A stretch of DNA of 40,564 nt from Acidimicrobiia bacterium (lineage in GTDB: Bacteria > Actinomycetota > Acidimicrobiia > Acidimicrobiales > UBA8592), in contig JAUIIS010000009.1 in the NCBI GenBank assembly GCA_030431575.1, forward strand, positions 1-40,564, given 5' to 3'. The notes beneath the pieces are model-generated. The model saw nothing but the letters and a program-made list of their open reading frames with translations, made no database searches and was not told where the DNA came from. The translations under genes were made by a program, and so were the position numbers. Positions 1-7,954 of the stretch are shown one piece after another; positions within the stretch are counted from its first letter, which is position 1, and each line of letters opens with the position of its first letter.

Positions 1-223
1 CGCCGCGATGTGGTGCGCGGGGGTGCGGGAACCTGTGACACTCCCAGAAAGCGAACCCGTAGCGAGCCCGTGTGGCTGCTGTGACCAAACGCGTTCGCGG
101 CTGCGTTCCTGACCGCCTCCGGAGCCGGACTTGTGGCTACCAACGTCGCGAACCACGCGCCCGCATGGCCCGAGATCCATTCAGGGCATGATCCGGCAAC
201 AAGCACGGAACGGCCGTGTTTCG
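1..223. other. Left edge, no supported gene
   Basis: This stretch lies downstream of recO on the minus strand and holds no gene I can support. One minus-strand frame stays open from a GTG near position 190 to the window edge (about 60 codons), but it has no recognisable domain, no clear ribosome binding site and ambiguous third-position composition. It could be the start of a gene that continues outside the window. Confidence 0.3.
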
Positions 224-952
224 CTACTGGCCCAGCACGGCGGTGCTGCGCATGCGGCGTTCGATGAAGTGCTCAAGCGCTCTAGTGGCCAGTTGGCTGA
301 CCTCGTGGGTGGCCGGGCCGGGGGGTTCGTTGAGGGCTGCGCCGAGTTGGCCGCCCAAGATGAGTTGCAACAGTCGGACGGCGTCGGCGCTCAAACCAGT
401 GCCGCGCCGATGTTCGCGACACACCAGGCCGCCATCGATCTCCGAGAACGCAACCAGCTCTTCGGTGCTTTGGCACTGCACACACACCTGCACCTGCGGT
501 CCGGCACCTTCCAGGGTTAACAGCTTGAGGAAGAACCCGGCCGAGACCAGTGCAGAGTCTTTGTCTGCCAGCGTGCGAAGCGCCCTCAGCAACATGGCGT
601 AGAGCTCGGGTGCAGGATGATCTTGTTGGGCCACTTGGTCCACCGCTTCGAGCATGTTGACGGCTTTGCCCAAGCGGTCTAGGTCTTCGCGAATAGCCCG
701 GAAGTGGTCGACGCTTTCGACTTGGGTGATGAGGTGAAGCTCGCCGCGGCCCTCGTGAAGCTGCAAGGCCACATGGCTCAACGGTTCCAAGCGAGACCCA
801 AACTTGCTCCGGGTCTTGCGCACCCCCTTTGCCACGGCGCGCACCATGCCCCGTTCGGGGGTGATCAACACCACAATACGGTCTGCTTCGCCCAGCTTGT
901 ACGTGCGCAGGACAATGCCGTGCGCTCGGTAGTAGCGACTCTCTGGGCTCAT
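224..952 (-). CDS. recO: DNA repair protein RecO
   Basis: RecO is a recombination mediator of the RecFOR pathway: it binds single-stranded DNA and RecR and helps load RecA at gaps. The 242-residue product has the family's usual length and layout. An N-terminal OB-fold region opens with HGIVLRTYKLGEADRIV (residues 11-27), followed by a helical middle. A zinc-knuckle-like cluster has Cys157, Cys160, Cys178 and His181. I chose the ATG at 952 because it starts just before the conserved N-terminus and sits 16 nt after the uppS stop; the frame stays open further upstream, but that part is antisense-like sequence inside uppS. It forms an operon with uppS, an arrangement frequently seen in actinobacteria. 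Confidence 0.93.
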   Translation of the reverse strand: MSPESRYYRAHGIVLRTYKLGEADRIVVLITPERGMVRAVAKGVRKTRSKFGSRLEPLSHVALQLHEGRGELHLITQVESVDHFRAIREDLDRLGKAVNMLEAVDQVAQQDHPAPELYAMLLRALRTLADKDSALVSAGFFLKLLTLEGAGPQVQVCVQCQSTEELVAFSEIDGGLVCREHRRGTGLSADAVRLLQLILGGQLGAALNEPPGPATHEVSQLATRALEHFIERRMRSTAVLGQ

Positions 953-968
953 TGCTGCCTGCGAGCGT

Positions 969-1712
969 TCATAGGCCACCAAAGCGGCGGCTGCGGGCCT
1001 GGAACTCTCGAACGGCGTCGTACACCGAGGTGCGGTCGAAATCTGGCCACAGCGAGTCCAGGAACAAGAACTCGCTGTAGGCGGCCTGCCACACCAAGAA
1101 GTTGGAGATGCGGTTCTCGCCCGAGGTGCGAATAATGAGATCGGGGTCGGGCATGTCGGGGGCATACATGTGGGCCGAGATGGCCTTCTCGTCAATCTTG
1201 TCGGCCGGTACGCCGGCGGCCACCAACGCTTTGACCGCGTCGACCAGCTCGGCCCGACCCCCGTAGTTGAACGCAATGGTGAATGTCATGCGGTCGTTGT
1301 CGCGGGTTTGTTCGACAGATTCGTCGATCACTCGCAGCAGCCCACGAGGCATGCGCCAGTTGCGGCGGCCAATAGAGCGGATGCGGACATTGCGAGCATG
1401 GAGTTCGTCTCGGCGTCGCCGCAGCGTGTCGCGGTTGAAGTTGACAATGAACTTCACTTCTTCTTTGGGGCGACGCCAGTTCTCGGTTGAGAACGCATAC
1501 ACCGTCACCCAGCCAATACCAAGCTCGAGCGCGCCCTCGATGCATTCGAACAGCGCATCTTCGCCGCGCATGTGGCCTTCGGTGCGCTTGAGGCCCCGCT
1601 CTTGTGCCCAGCGCCCGTTGCCGTCCATGACCACCGCAATGTGTTTGGGGATCTGCGTGGGGTCGATTCCCAGGCTTTCTATCTTTGCGCTATCGAACTG
1701 CGGCGTGATCAC
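969..1712 (-). CDS. uppS: Isoprenyl transferase (undecaprenyl diphosphate synthase)
   Basis: This cis-prenyltransferase condenses isopentenyl diphosphate units into the polyprenyl carrier lipid used for peptidoglycan and other cell-wall precursors. The 247-residue product carries all family landmarks: HIAVVMDGNGRWA (24-36) with catalytic Asp30, FSTENW (74-79), NYGGR (149-153) and the diphosphate-binding IIRTSGENR stretch with Arg195 and Arg201. The start is a GTG at 1712, preceded at 6 nt by a TAGCGT box, so the message is probably leaderless. It is the first gene of a two-gene unit with recO and is divergent from the small membrane gene at 1820. Confidence 0.95.
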   Translation of the reverse strand: MITPQFDSAKIESLGIDPTQIPKHIAVVMDGNGRWAQERGLKRTEGHMRGEDALFECIEGALELGIGWVTVYAFSTENWRRPKEEVKFIVNFNRDTLRRRRDELHARNVRIRSIGRRNWRMPRGLLRVIDESVEQTRDNDRMTFTIAFNYGGRAELVDAVKALVAAGVPADKIDEKAISAHMYAPDMPDPDLIIRTSGENRISNFLVWQAAYSEFLFLDSLWPDFDRTSVYDAVREFQARSRRFGGL

Positions 1713-1718
1713 AACCGA

Positions 1719-1724
1719 ACGCTA
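1719..1724 (-). promoter_or_regulatory. -10 box of uppS (leaderless)
   Basis: TAGCGT read on the minus strand ends 6 nt before the uppS GTG. This fits a TAnnnT -10 element giving a transcript that begins at or next to the start codon. No good -35 hexamer is visible. The same box occurs 8 nt before the gene at 19501. Confidence 0.45.
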
Positions 1725-1819
1725 TCTGACCCAACGCCCCGGAAGGGCGAACCCTGTCCCCCAACCCCGCAGCCTGATCGCGTATTCTGTTGGGCATCGC
1801 AGCGCAGGGTAGTGAATGG

Positions 1820-1951
1820 GTGGATGCGATCCGGTACTTCCGTGGGATGGGACCGAGTCGACGTCGGGCGACACACCGTTGGTTCACTGCGCTCTTGTTG
1901 GCCATTCTGCTGGTGGCCACGGTGCTGGCTGCAATCCAGGAGTTTGGCTAG
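1820..1951 (+). CDS. Small single-pass membrane peptide
   Basis: This 43-residue frame starts with GTG, about ten bases after an AGGGTAG ribosome binding site. It encodes a basic N-terminal segment (GMGPSRRRATHR) and then one strongly hydrophobic helix, WFTALLLAILLVATVLAAI (residues 21-39), ending in QEFG. That is the shape of a small inner-membrane protein with its N-terminus inside. It ends 26 nt before the helicase start and so argues against a longer helicase N-terminus in the overlapping frame. I do not recognise a family. Its reality rests on the ribosome binding site and the membrane helix. Confidence 0.5.
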   Translation: MDAIRYFRGMGPSRRRATHRWFTALLLAILLVATVLAAIQEFG

Positions 1952-1964
1952 AGGCGCCCAGCGC

Positions 1965-1970
1965 TACCCT
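1965..1970 (+). promoter_or_regulatory. -10 box of the DinG-type helicase gene (leaderless)
   Basis: TACCCT ends 7 nt before the ATG at 1978. A TTTGGC hexamer 16 nt upstream (1943-1948) could be a weak -35. The spacing supports this ATG as the true start and implies a leaderless transcript. Confidence 0.45.
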
Positions 1971-1977
1971 CGCTGGC

Positions 1978-3858
1978 ATGTCAATTGATGACGTCGTCGC
2001 CAAGCTAGAAGAGATCACGTCATCATTGCCCGACGGGGGCAGTCAGCGCAGCGGCCAAATCGAGATGACCAAGGCCGTGGCCCAGGCCATTGCCGACAGG
2101 TTCCACCTGATTGCTCGTGCCGGGACGGGCACCGGCAAGTCGTTGGCGTACTTGGTGCCCGCGGTCATGAGCGGCAAGACCACGGTCATCGCCACCGCAA
2201 CCAAGGCGCTCCAAGATCAGCTGGCCGAGAAGGATCTTCCGTTCTTGGAAGAGCATCTCGATGTGAGCTGGGCCATCTTGAAGGGCCGTTCTAACTACGT
2301 GTGCAGGCAGCGTCTGCTTGAGCTGGCCGCCGATCGCCAGATGGCGCTCACCGGAGTTGTCGGTCACGACCTCGATGCAGAACTTGATCAAATTGTCGAA
2401 TGGTCAGAGGAAACCAAGACTGGCGACCGGGCCGAGCTCCCGGTTGAGCCCACAGCAGCAGCATGGAGCGCCATATCGGTCAGTTCCGACGAATGCCCCG
2501 GGGCCGGCAGGTGCCCCAGTGGCCCAACGTGTTTTGCTGAAGCGGCCCGCAATGGTGCGGCCGAAGCCGATGTGGTGGTCGTGAACACGCACCTGTACGG
2601 CATCAACTTGGCATCTGATGGGGCCATCTTGCCCGAGCACGACGTTGCCATCATTGATGAGGCCCACCAGCTAGAAGACATCATCTCTGCTACCGCCGGG
2701 GTTGAGCTCAGCCCGGGCCGGTTTGGCGACCTCGGGCGACGGGCATCGGGCATCATTGCCGACGACGAGCTGAGCACAAAGCTGGCCGATGCCTCCGCAG
2801 ACCTCGCCGACGCCTTGGAAGCTGCCGGCGACGGCAAGGTAGATCTCGACCCCGCCACCGACATAGGCCGGGCACTCACCCTTGGCCGCGACGCAGCCGA
2901 CCGGCTGCTGTCTGCGTTGCGTAACATTGGGGGCACCCTCAGCGAAGATGTGACAGCCCGCAAAGAACGGGCTCAACAGGGCGCCACTACGCTGATCACT
3001 GAGATCGATGGGGCCTGGTCTGTCACCGAAGACGACGTGGCCTACATCACCGGGCCTCCCAATCGACGCAGCTTACGGGTGTCGCCCATCGACGTCGGCC
3101 CCACACTGCGCGACACGCTTTGGAAGCTGCCAACTGTCATCCTTACCAGCGCCACGGTGCCCGACGTGTTGCCCGAACAGATCGGCCTGGGCGAAGGGTC
3201 GTTTCAGTTTCTCGACGTAGGCAGCCCATTCGACTACGAACATTCGGCGCTGTTGTATTGCGCTGTCGACCTCCCCGAGCCGCGCAGCGACGAGTTCGAA
3301 GATGCGTCACACACAGAGCTAGAACGGCTGATCGTGGCCGCTGGTGGGCGCACGCTGGCCTTGTTCACTAGTTGGCGAGCCATGGGCAACGCCGTTGAGG
3401 TCCTGCGGCCACGACTGCCATGGAACATCCTTGCCCAAGGCGAGCTTCCCAAACCGGCCCTGCTCGATCAGTTCCGCGACGACCCCGAGGCATGCCTGTT
3501 TGCCACCATGAGCTTCTGGCAGGGCGTGGACGTGCAGGGCGAGTCGCTATCGCTCGTTGTCATCGACAAACTCCCCTTCCCCCGGCCAGACGACCCGCTG
3601 TTGAATGCCCGCCGCGACCGGGCTGGGCGGGCCGCGTTCCGCAAGGTCGACTTGCCCCGGGCGGCCATGATGTTGGCCCAGGGCACCGGCCGGCTGATTC
3701 GGTCCGAAAGCGACAAAGGCGTGGTGGCTGTGTTGGACAAACGCCTCGCTACGTCCAAGAGCTACCGCTGGGATCTTCTGGCTGCGTTACCGCCGTACAA
3801 GCGCACACGCGACCGAGCCGAAGTCGAAGATTTCTTGCGTCGGCTACGCGACGCGTAA
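1978..3858 (+). CDS. dinG: DinG/XPD-family ATP-dependent DNA helicase
   Basis: This is a 626-residue superfamily 2 helicase of the DinG type, iron-sulfur enzymes that unwind DNA (and often R-loops or G-quadruplexes) in 5'-3' direction. Visible motifs in order: Walker A ARAGTGTGKS (46-55); ATATKALQDQL (72-82); four cysteines of the Fe-S domain (Cys109, 173, 179, 185); DEAH box (227-230); SATVP; SFWQGVDVQGESLSLVVIDK; and the motif VI stretch GTGRLIRSE near the C-terminus. No exonuclease domain is fused at the N-terminus. The ATG at 1978 is supported by a TACCCT box 7 nt upstream; the frame is open back to 1816, but that part overlaps the small membrane gene. The bacterial DinG/YoaA distinction cannot be made from sequence alone. 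Confidence 0.9.
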   Translation: MSIDDVVAKLEEITSSLPDGGSQRSGQIEMTKAVAQAIADRFHLIARAGTGTGKSLAYLVPAVMSGKTTVIATATKALQDQLAEKDLPFLEEHLDVSWAILKGRSNYVCRQRLLELAADRQMALTGVVGHDLDAELDQIVEWSEETKTGDRAELPVEPTAAAWSAISVSSDECPGAGRCPSGPTCFAEAARNGAAEADVVVVNTHLYGINLASDGAILPEHDVAIIDEAHQLEDIISATAGVELSPGRFGDLGRRASGIIADDELSTKLADASADLADALEAAGDGKVDLDPATDIGRALTLGRDAADRLLSALRNIGGTLSEDVTARKERAQQGATTLITEIDGAWSVTEDDVAYITGPPNRRSLRVSPIDVGPTLRDTLWKLPTVILTSATVPDVLPEQIGLGEGSFQFLDVGSPFDYEHSALLYCAVDLPEPRSDEFEDASHTELERLIVAAGGRTLALFTSWRAMGNAVEVLRPRLPWNILAQGELPKPALLDQFRDDPEACLFATMSFWQGVDVQGESLSLVVIDKLPFPRPDDPLLNARRDRAGRAAFRKVDLPRAAMMLAQGTGRLIRSESDKGVVAVLDKRLATSKSYRWDLLAALPPYKRTRDRAEVEDFLRRLRDA

Positions 3859-3900
3859 CCCCTCTAGCCAGGCCGATCCCGTTAGCGTGGCGGCGTTCCA

Positions 3901-3906
3901 TACGAT
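3901..3906 (+). promoter_or_regulatory. -10 box of DUF3179 lipoprotein gene (leaderless)
   Basis: TACGAT ends 7 nt before the ATG at 3914 and points to that codon, not the in-frame ATG at 3887, as the start. An identical TACGAT-N7-ATG arrangement precedes the kinase gene at 38425. Confidence 0.45.
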
Positions 3907-3913
3907 CATCGCT

Positions 3914-5350
3914 ATGGCCCGTTTCCCTCAGATTTCTCGCATTGTTGCGGTCGTAGCCGGACTCTCTGTGTTGGCGACTGCCTGCTCCTCGGGTGCAGAC
4001 ACTGCCGAGGCTGGCACAGAGAACCGCGCCAACAGCGCCACCGGCACTGCAGCTACCGGCGGCGAGATCACCGTTTCCCCTGGCGTTCCGCGCACGTTCC
4101 CGCCAGCACCCACGCCGGGTACCGGCCCCCTCAGCGAAACCGCATCAACCACGCTCGACGAGATGCAGACCTTTGCCAGCGCTGGGGTTCCCGAAGGCGT
4201 CGTGGAACGCCTCGAAGGCGAGACAGATGCTCGGTTGCTGTGGATCTTGGCAGACTGGTTGCAGTTCACCCAAGGAAGCCCGCTGGGTATCGCCATTCTG
4301 GAGACAGCCGAGCAGATAGCTGGTGTGGACTTCGATGACGCCCGCCCGTGGGGAGACGTAACCGAACACCTCCTGGCCTGGGACCTCCCCGGTCCGCCAG
4401 GCCACCAAGAACGAAAAGGTGCGCTCTACGCACTTGTTGATCCACGATGGGACTTCATCTTTAGCGACCCCGACGCGACCATTGACTATCGCTGGATTGG
4501 CTGGGGCGGGGTTCCCATAGATGATCGCGAATTGGGTGACCCCAACCCCTGCACCTTGGGCTGTATCCCAGCCCTTGATGACCCAGCCCTCACCCCGGCC
4601 GAAGATGGCGACTGGTTTGACGACGATGGCATCGTGTTTGCCATCAGCCTGGGCGACTCACACGTGGCGTTCCCTCGCAACATCATGGAAATTCACGAGA
4701 TGGTGAACATCACCATCGACGGGAAACGCCTCGGCATCCCCTACTGCACGCTGTGTGGCTCTGCTCAGGCCTTCGTTACCAGCAACGTGCTGGGCGCCGA
4801 CGAACCTCTGGTCTTGCGAACGACTGGGCTGCTGAGTCGCTCAAACAAAGTCATGTATGACCTCGAGACGCGCAGCGTCATCGACACCTTTACTGGCCAA
4901 GCAGTCAGCGGCCCGCTGCGCGACCTCGGCATCACGCTCGAACAAGTCTCTGTGGCCACCAGCCGCTGGAGCGACTGGCGCGAAGCGCACCCAGACACGC
5001 TGATAGTTGCCGAAGACGGCGGCATTGGGCGCAGCTACCCCGAGGATCCTTTAGCCGGACGCGACGACGATGGACCCATCTTCCCCATCGGCTCAGTCGA
5101 TGCCCGACTGGGCGTCCACGAGGCAGTGGTTGGGGTGGAGCTAGAGGACGGTTCCACCGTTGCGTTCCCCGTCCAAGCCGCCCGAGCAACGTTGCAACAA
5201 GGAGAGTCAGTAGGCATGGACGGGGTTGAGCTGCGCCTTGATGGCACGGCCTTGCGCGCCTACGTGGATGGCTCGCTGGTGGCCAGCCACGAAGCCTTCT
5301 GGTTCGCTTGGAGCCAGTTCCATCCCGACACTGGTTTGTGGCTTCCCTAA
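3914..5350 (+). CDS. DUF3179 domain lipoprotein
   Basis: The 478-residue product begins with a lipoprotein signal peptide, with lipobox LATAC and modified Cys24, so it should be anchored outside the membrane. A Thr/Pro/Ala-rich linker follows to about residue 75. The rest matches DUF3179 proteins, in particular the signature IPYCTLCGSAQAF with Cys278 and Cys281. Downstream come the family's usual stretch with SNKVMYDLETRS and a segment around WSDWREAHPDT. The function of DUF3179 is unknown; the CxxC pair in an extracytoplasmic protein suggests metal or redox chemistry, but this is inference. The start at 3914 is favoured by the signal-peptide length and the upstream -10 box. Confidence 0.85.
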   Translation: MARFPQISRIVAVVAGLSVLATACSSGADTAEAGTENRANSATGTAATGGEITVSPGVPRTFPPAPTPGTGPLSETASTTLDEMQTFASAGVPEGVVERLEGETDARLLWILADWLQFTQGSPLGIAILETAEQIAGVDFDDARPWGDVTEHLLAWDLPGPPGHQERKGALYALVDPRWDFIFSDPDATIDYRWIGWGGVPIDDRELGDPNPCTLGCIPALDDPALTPAEDGDWFDDDGIVFAISLGDSHVAFPRNIMEIHEMVNITIDGKRLGIPYCTLCGSAQAFVTSNVLGADEPLVLRTTGLLSRSNKVMYDLETRSVIDTFTGQAVSGPLRDLGITLEQVSVATSRWSDWREAHPDTLIVAEDGGIGRSYPEDPLAGRDDDGPIFPIGSVDARLGVHEAVVGVELEDGSTVAFPVQAARATLQQGESVGMDGVELRLDGTALRAYVDGSLVASHEAFWFAWSQFHPDTGLWLP

Positions 5351-5435
5351 GCCACCCAAACCCCCCTGAACGTGGCCCAAAACGCCTGCCGGCATGCATT
5401 AGCCTGTGCCAACAGCGAGTCACGGGGTAGGGACA

Positions 5436-7010
5436 TTGTCGGACACTTCACAGGGCGAGGGCTGGTGGGTTGCGTCAGACAAGATGTGGTATCCGCCCGA
5501 GCTTCACGCCGACCCGGAGTATCGGGCCAAGTACGCAGAAGCACCAGGCGAGCCTTCCCCGAAAGAGCCCGCCTCCGAGAGCCCAACCGCAGCTGAACCA
5601 GAGCTCGATTCCTCGCCAGAGCCAGAGCCGGAGCCAGAAGCTGACATTTTGCCTGCGCCGGCTCCGGTAGACGCGCCTGCGCCAGCACCTCTAGACGCGT
5701 CAGAACCCGACACGAACACCGTGTTCAGCAGTGCACCGCCCCAGGCCCCTCCCCCGGTGCCACCTCCAGCCCCAGACGTCGTGCCCGAACGCGACCGCAG
5801 CGGCTCGGTGAAATGGATTGTCCTTGGGGTCGGGATGCTGTTGGCTGTGGGCGGCGCGTTGGTGGCGTTGCTCCTGGCAGGGTCCAGCAGCAACGGCAAC
5901 GACGAAGCCATCCCAACGGTGGCCGCGGCCGACGACGTCAGCGACACCGATTCCAGCGACACCGATTCCAGCGACGGCGCCGAAGATTCCACCGACAACG
6001 GCTCTGGCGAGACCTCAGCAGGGGACGGCGAAGAAACCGCTGGCGTCGGTCCCGACCAGGACGAAGAAACAGCACCCGCATGGGACCCAGGAGGAGTCGG
6101 CACCGCAGACAACCCCGCCGGCTTTGACAGCACCTACGTGTGGCCAGAGTGGCGCGTCACCATCACTGGGCTCATCGACCCGGCTGCGGCCAACCTCGTT
6201 AGCGAGTTCAGCAACCAACCCGAAGACGGCAACGAGTTCGTGGCCGTTGTTTGGGAGAGCATCTACTCCGGACCAGAATTCACCGGTTCATCCAACCTGT
6301 TTCTCTCCCTCACCGATGGCAACGAAGAGTACGAGACGTTTGGCTGCTTCTTCGATGAGTCCGCCATCACCAACGCCGGCTTCCAGCAAACCACGTTCGA
6401 GTTTGTCTCGGGTAGCCCCACGACACAGATCAGCTGCTTTGAGGTCCCCAGTGACCAGCGAGACAATCTCCAGGTCACCGTCGAGAGCTTCGCGTCGCTG
6501 GCTGCTGAAACGGTGACCTTCACCGCCGACGGCACCGATCTCCCCGAAGCGCCGCCACTCCCGCCGGCCTTTGACCGATCCCAACTTGACCTCCTGCCTT
6601 TCGGCACCGAGGTGGCGTTCACCGATTGGACCGTCTCGCTGCGAGAAGTCCAAGACGCACAAGCAGCCGGGCTGCTCTCAGACTTTGGCGAACCGCCAGC
6701 CGATGGCGTGACCTACGTGGTCGTAACCTTCGACGTTTCCTACAACGGCGACGAAGAGGTCGCCTTCATTGGGCCAACAGTATCGGCCATTGGCAGCAGC
6801 GTGTACGGGCTCTTCGGCGGCTGTTCGCTCGACGGCGAAGCCCTGGCCGACGCCGGCTATCAGGAAGTCTTCGAGTTCTCGCCGGGGCAGACCGCGCTGA
6901 ACGCCACCTGCTTGCAAGTACCCACCAGCGAAGTAGACGACGTCATCTTGCGCGTCGACGTACCCATCGACTTTTCGGTGGAACCGAGCTACTACTCCAG
7001 CGACAGCTAA
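5436..7010 (+). CDS. Membrane-anchored protein with duplicated extracellular domain
   Basis: The 524-residue product starts with a cytoplasmic GEGWWVASDKMWYPPE motif (8-23), followed by a long Pro/Glu/Ala-rich linker. One transmembrane helix (about 125-148) leads to an acidic Asp/Ser-rich stalk containing a DTDSS repeat. Two tandem copies of a beta-rich extracellular domain follow (about 232-350 and 388-508). The copies share a W-x-VT/VS start, an AxxLxSxF segment, an FVAVVW/YVVVTF strand, and one Cys pair each (304/334 and 463/492). They resemble small immunoglobulin-like domains such as DUF4352, but I cannot assign them. I chose the TTG at 5436 because a GGTAGGG ribosome binding site lies just upstream and translation then starts MSDTSQGEGWW; a GTG at 5406 is the alternative. 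Confidence 0.75.
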   Translation: MSDTSQGEGWWVASDKMWYPPELHADPEYRAKYAEAPGEPSPKEPASESPTAAEPELDSSPEPEPEPEADILPAPAPVDAPAPAPLDASEPDTNTVFSSAPPQAPPPVPPPAPDVVPERDRSGSVKWIVLGVGMLLAVGGALVALLLAGSSSNGNDEAIPTVAAADDVSDTDSSDTDSSDGAEDSTDNGSGETSAGDGEETAGVGPDQDEETAPAWDPGGVGTADNPAGFDSTYVWPEWRVTITGLIDPAAANLVSEFSNQPEDGNEFVAVVWESIYSGPEFTGSSNLFLSLTDGNEEYETFGCFFDESAITNAGFQQTTFEFVSGSPTTQISCFEVPSDQRDNLQVTVESFASLAAETVTFTADGTDLPEAPPLPPAFDRSQLDLLPFGTEVAFTDWTVSLREVQDAQAAGLLSDFGEPPADGVTYVVVTFDVSYNGDEEVAFIGPTVSAIGSSVYGLFGGCSLDGEALADAGYQEVFEFSPGQTALNATCLQVPTSEVDDVILRVDVPIDFSVEPSYYSSDS

Positions 7011-7018
7011 CCGCTGAC

Positions 7019-7954
7019 CTAATAACCCAAGCGTTCGATAGCGTCTGGGCGCCGCTGCCAGTCTTTTTCGACGGTCACCTGAAGCTCGATGAAGGCGCCT
7101 TCGGGCATTTGCTTGCGCACCGCAGTGCCGACCTGTTTGAGCACTGCGCCCTTCTTACCAATCACGATGCCCTTTTGAGAGTCGCGCTCCACCAGGATCT
7201 CCACGCGCACCCTGGGCCATTCCCACTCGGTCACCCGAGTAGCAATGGAATGCGGCAGCTCTTCTTTGGTGACGCGCAACAGCTGTTCTCGGACGAGCTC
7301 GGCCACCCATTGGGGTTCGGGCATGTCCTTGACCTGTTCGACCGGGTAGTACTTGGGGCCTTCGGGCATGCGGTCGATGAGGTAGTCGACAAGCTCGTCA
7401 ACACCTTTGCCGGTCTTGGCCGAAACCGGGAAGTACTCGGCGAAGTTGAGGCCCGATGCCTTAGCGAGTTGCTCCATGATCTGATCTTGGCCTGCGATGT
7501 CGCACTTGTTGACCACGACCACGGCATCTCGGGGCAGCTTTGATGCCACGAACTTGTCGCCAGGGCCAAGCGGCCCGGTGGCGTCGATCACAAGACAAGC
7601 CACATCGATATCGGTGAGCACCGACGACGCGGTGGTGTTGAGCCGGTGCCCCAGCGCCGTGCGGGGCTTGTGAATACCAGGGGTGTCAACAAATACCAGT
7701 TGCGCGTTCTCGCGGTTAACCATGCCCCGAATCTGGGTGCGCGTAGTTTGGGGCTTGTCGGAGGTGATGGCCACCTTCTCGCCACACACCGCGTTGAGCA
7801 GCGTGGACTTGCCCACGTTTGGGCGCCCTACAAGGGTGACAAAACCCGAACGGAAACCCTCGAAGTCCATGGCAGTCAGGTCGAAGCCCTCACCGCCTAC
7901 CTGTGCATCGGCGGGGAGATTGTCGAAGTCGGGGAAGTCGTCGCTGTCGGTCAT
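7019..7954 (-). CDS. era: GTPase Era
   Basis: Era is an essential-type GTPase that binds the 3' end of 16S rRNA and helps mature the small ribosomal subunit. The 311-residue product shows G1 GRPNVGKS (43-50), the switch TTRTQIRG, G3 DTPGIH, G4 NKCD, G5 SAKTG, and a C-terminal KH domain with IGKKGAVLKQVG. An acidic N-terminal extension of about 35 residues precedes the GTPase domain. Its ATG overlaps the stop of the upstream transporter-like gene by 4 nt (ATGA), so it is the last gene of the phoH-ybeY-tlyC-era chain. It converges on the plus-strand gene ending at 7010. Confidence 0.96.
   Translation of the reverse strand: MTDSDDFPDFDNLPADAQVGGEGFDLTAMDFEGFRSGFVTLVGRPNVGKSTLLNAVCGEKVAITSDKPQTTRTQIRGMVNRENAQLVFVDTPGIHKPRTALGHRLNTTASSVLTDIDVACLVIDATGPLGPGDKFVASKLPRDAVVVVNKCDIAGQDQIMEQLAKASGLNFAEYFPVSAKTGKGVDELVDYLIDRMPEGPKYYPVEQVKDMPEPQWVAELVREQLLRVTKEELPHSIATRVTEWEWPRVRVEILVERDSQKGIVIGKKGAVLKQVGTAVRKQMPEGAFIELQVTVEKDWQRRPDAIERLGY

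Noticed and set aside
1-190. Minus-strand frame open from a GTG near 190 to the left edge
   Set aside because: It is about 60 codons with no motif, ribosome binding site or clear codon bias; kept only as a note on the left edge.
953-1276. Longer RecO N-terminus inside uppS
   Set aside because: Arg/Pro/Thr-rich out-of-frame sequence of uppS; the conserved RecO start is at 952.
1816-1977. Longer helicase N-terminus from 1816
   Set aside because: This part has no helicase-like sequence, overlaps the small membrane gene, and a -10 box points to the ATG at 1978.
5941-5975. Direct repeat GACACCGATTCCAGC
   Set aside because: Low-complexity Asp/Ser coding sequence in the stalk of the membrane protein.
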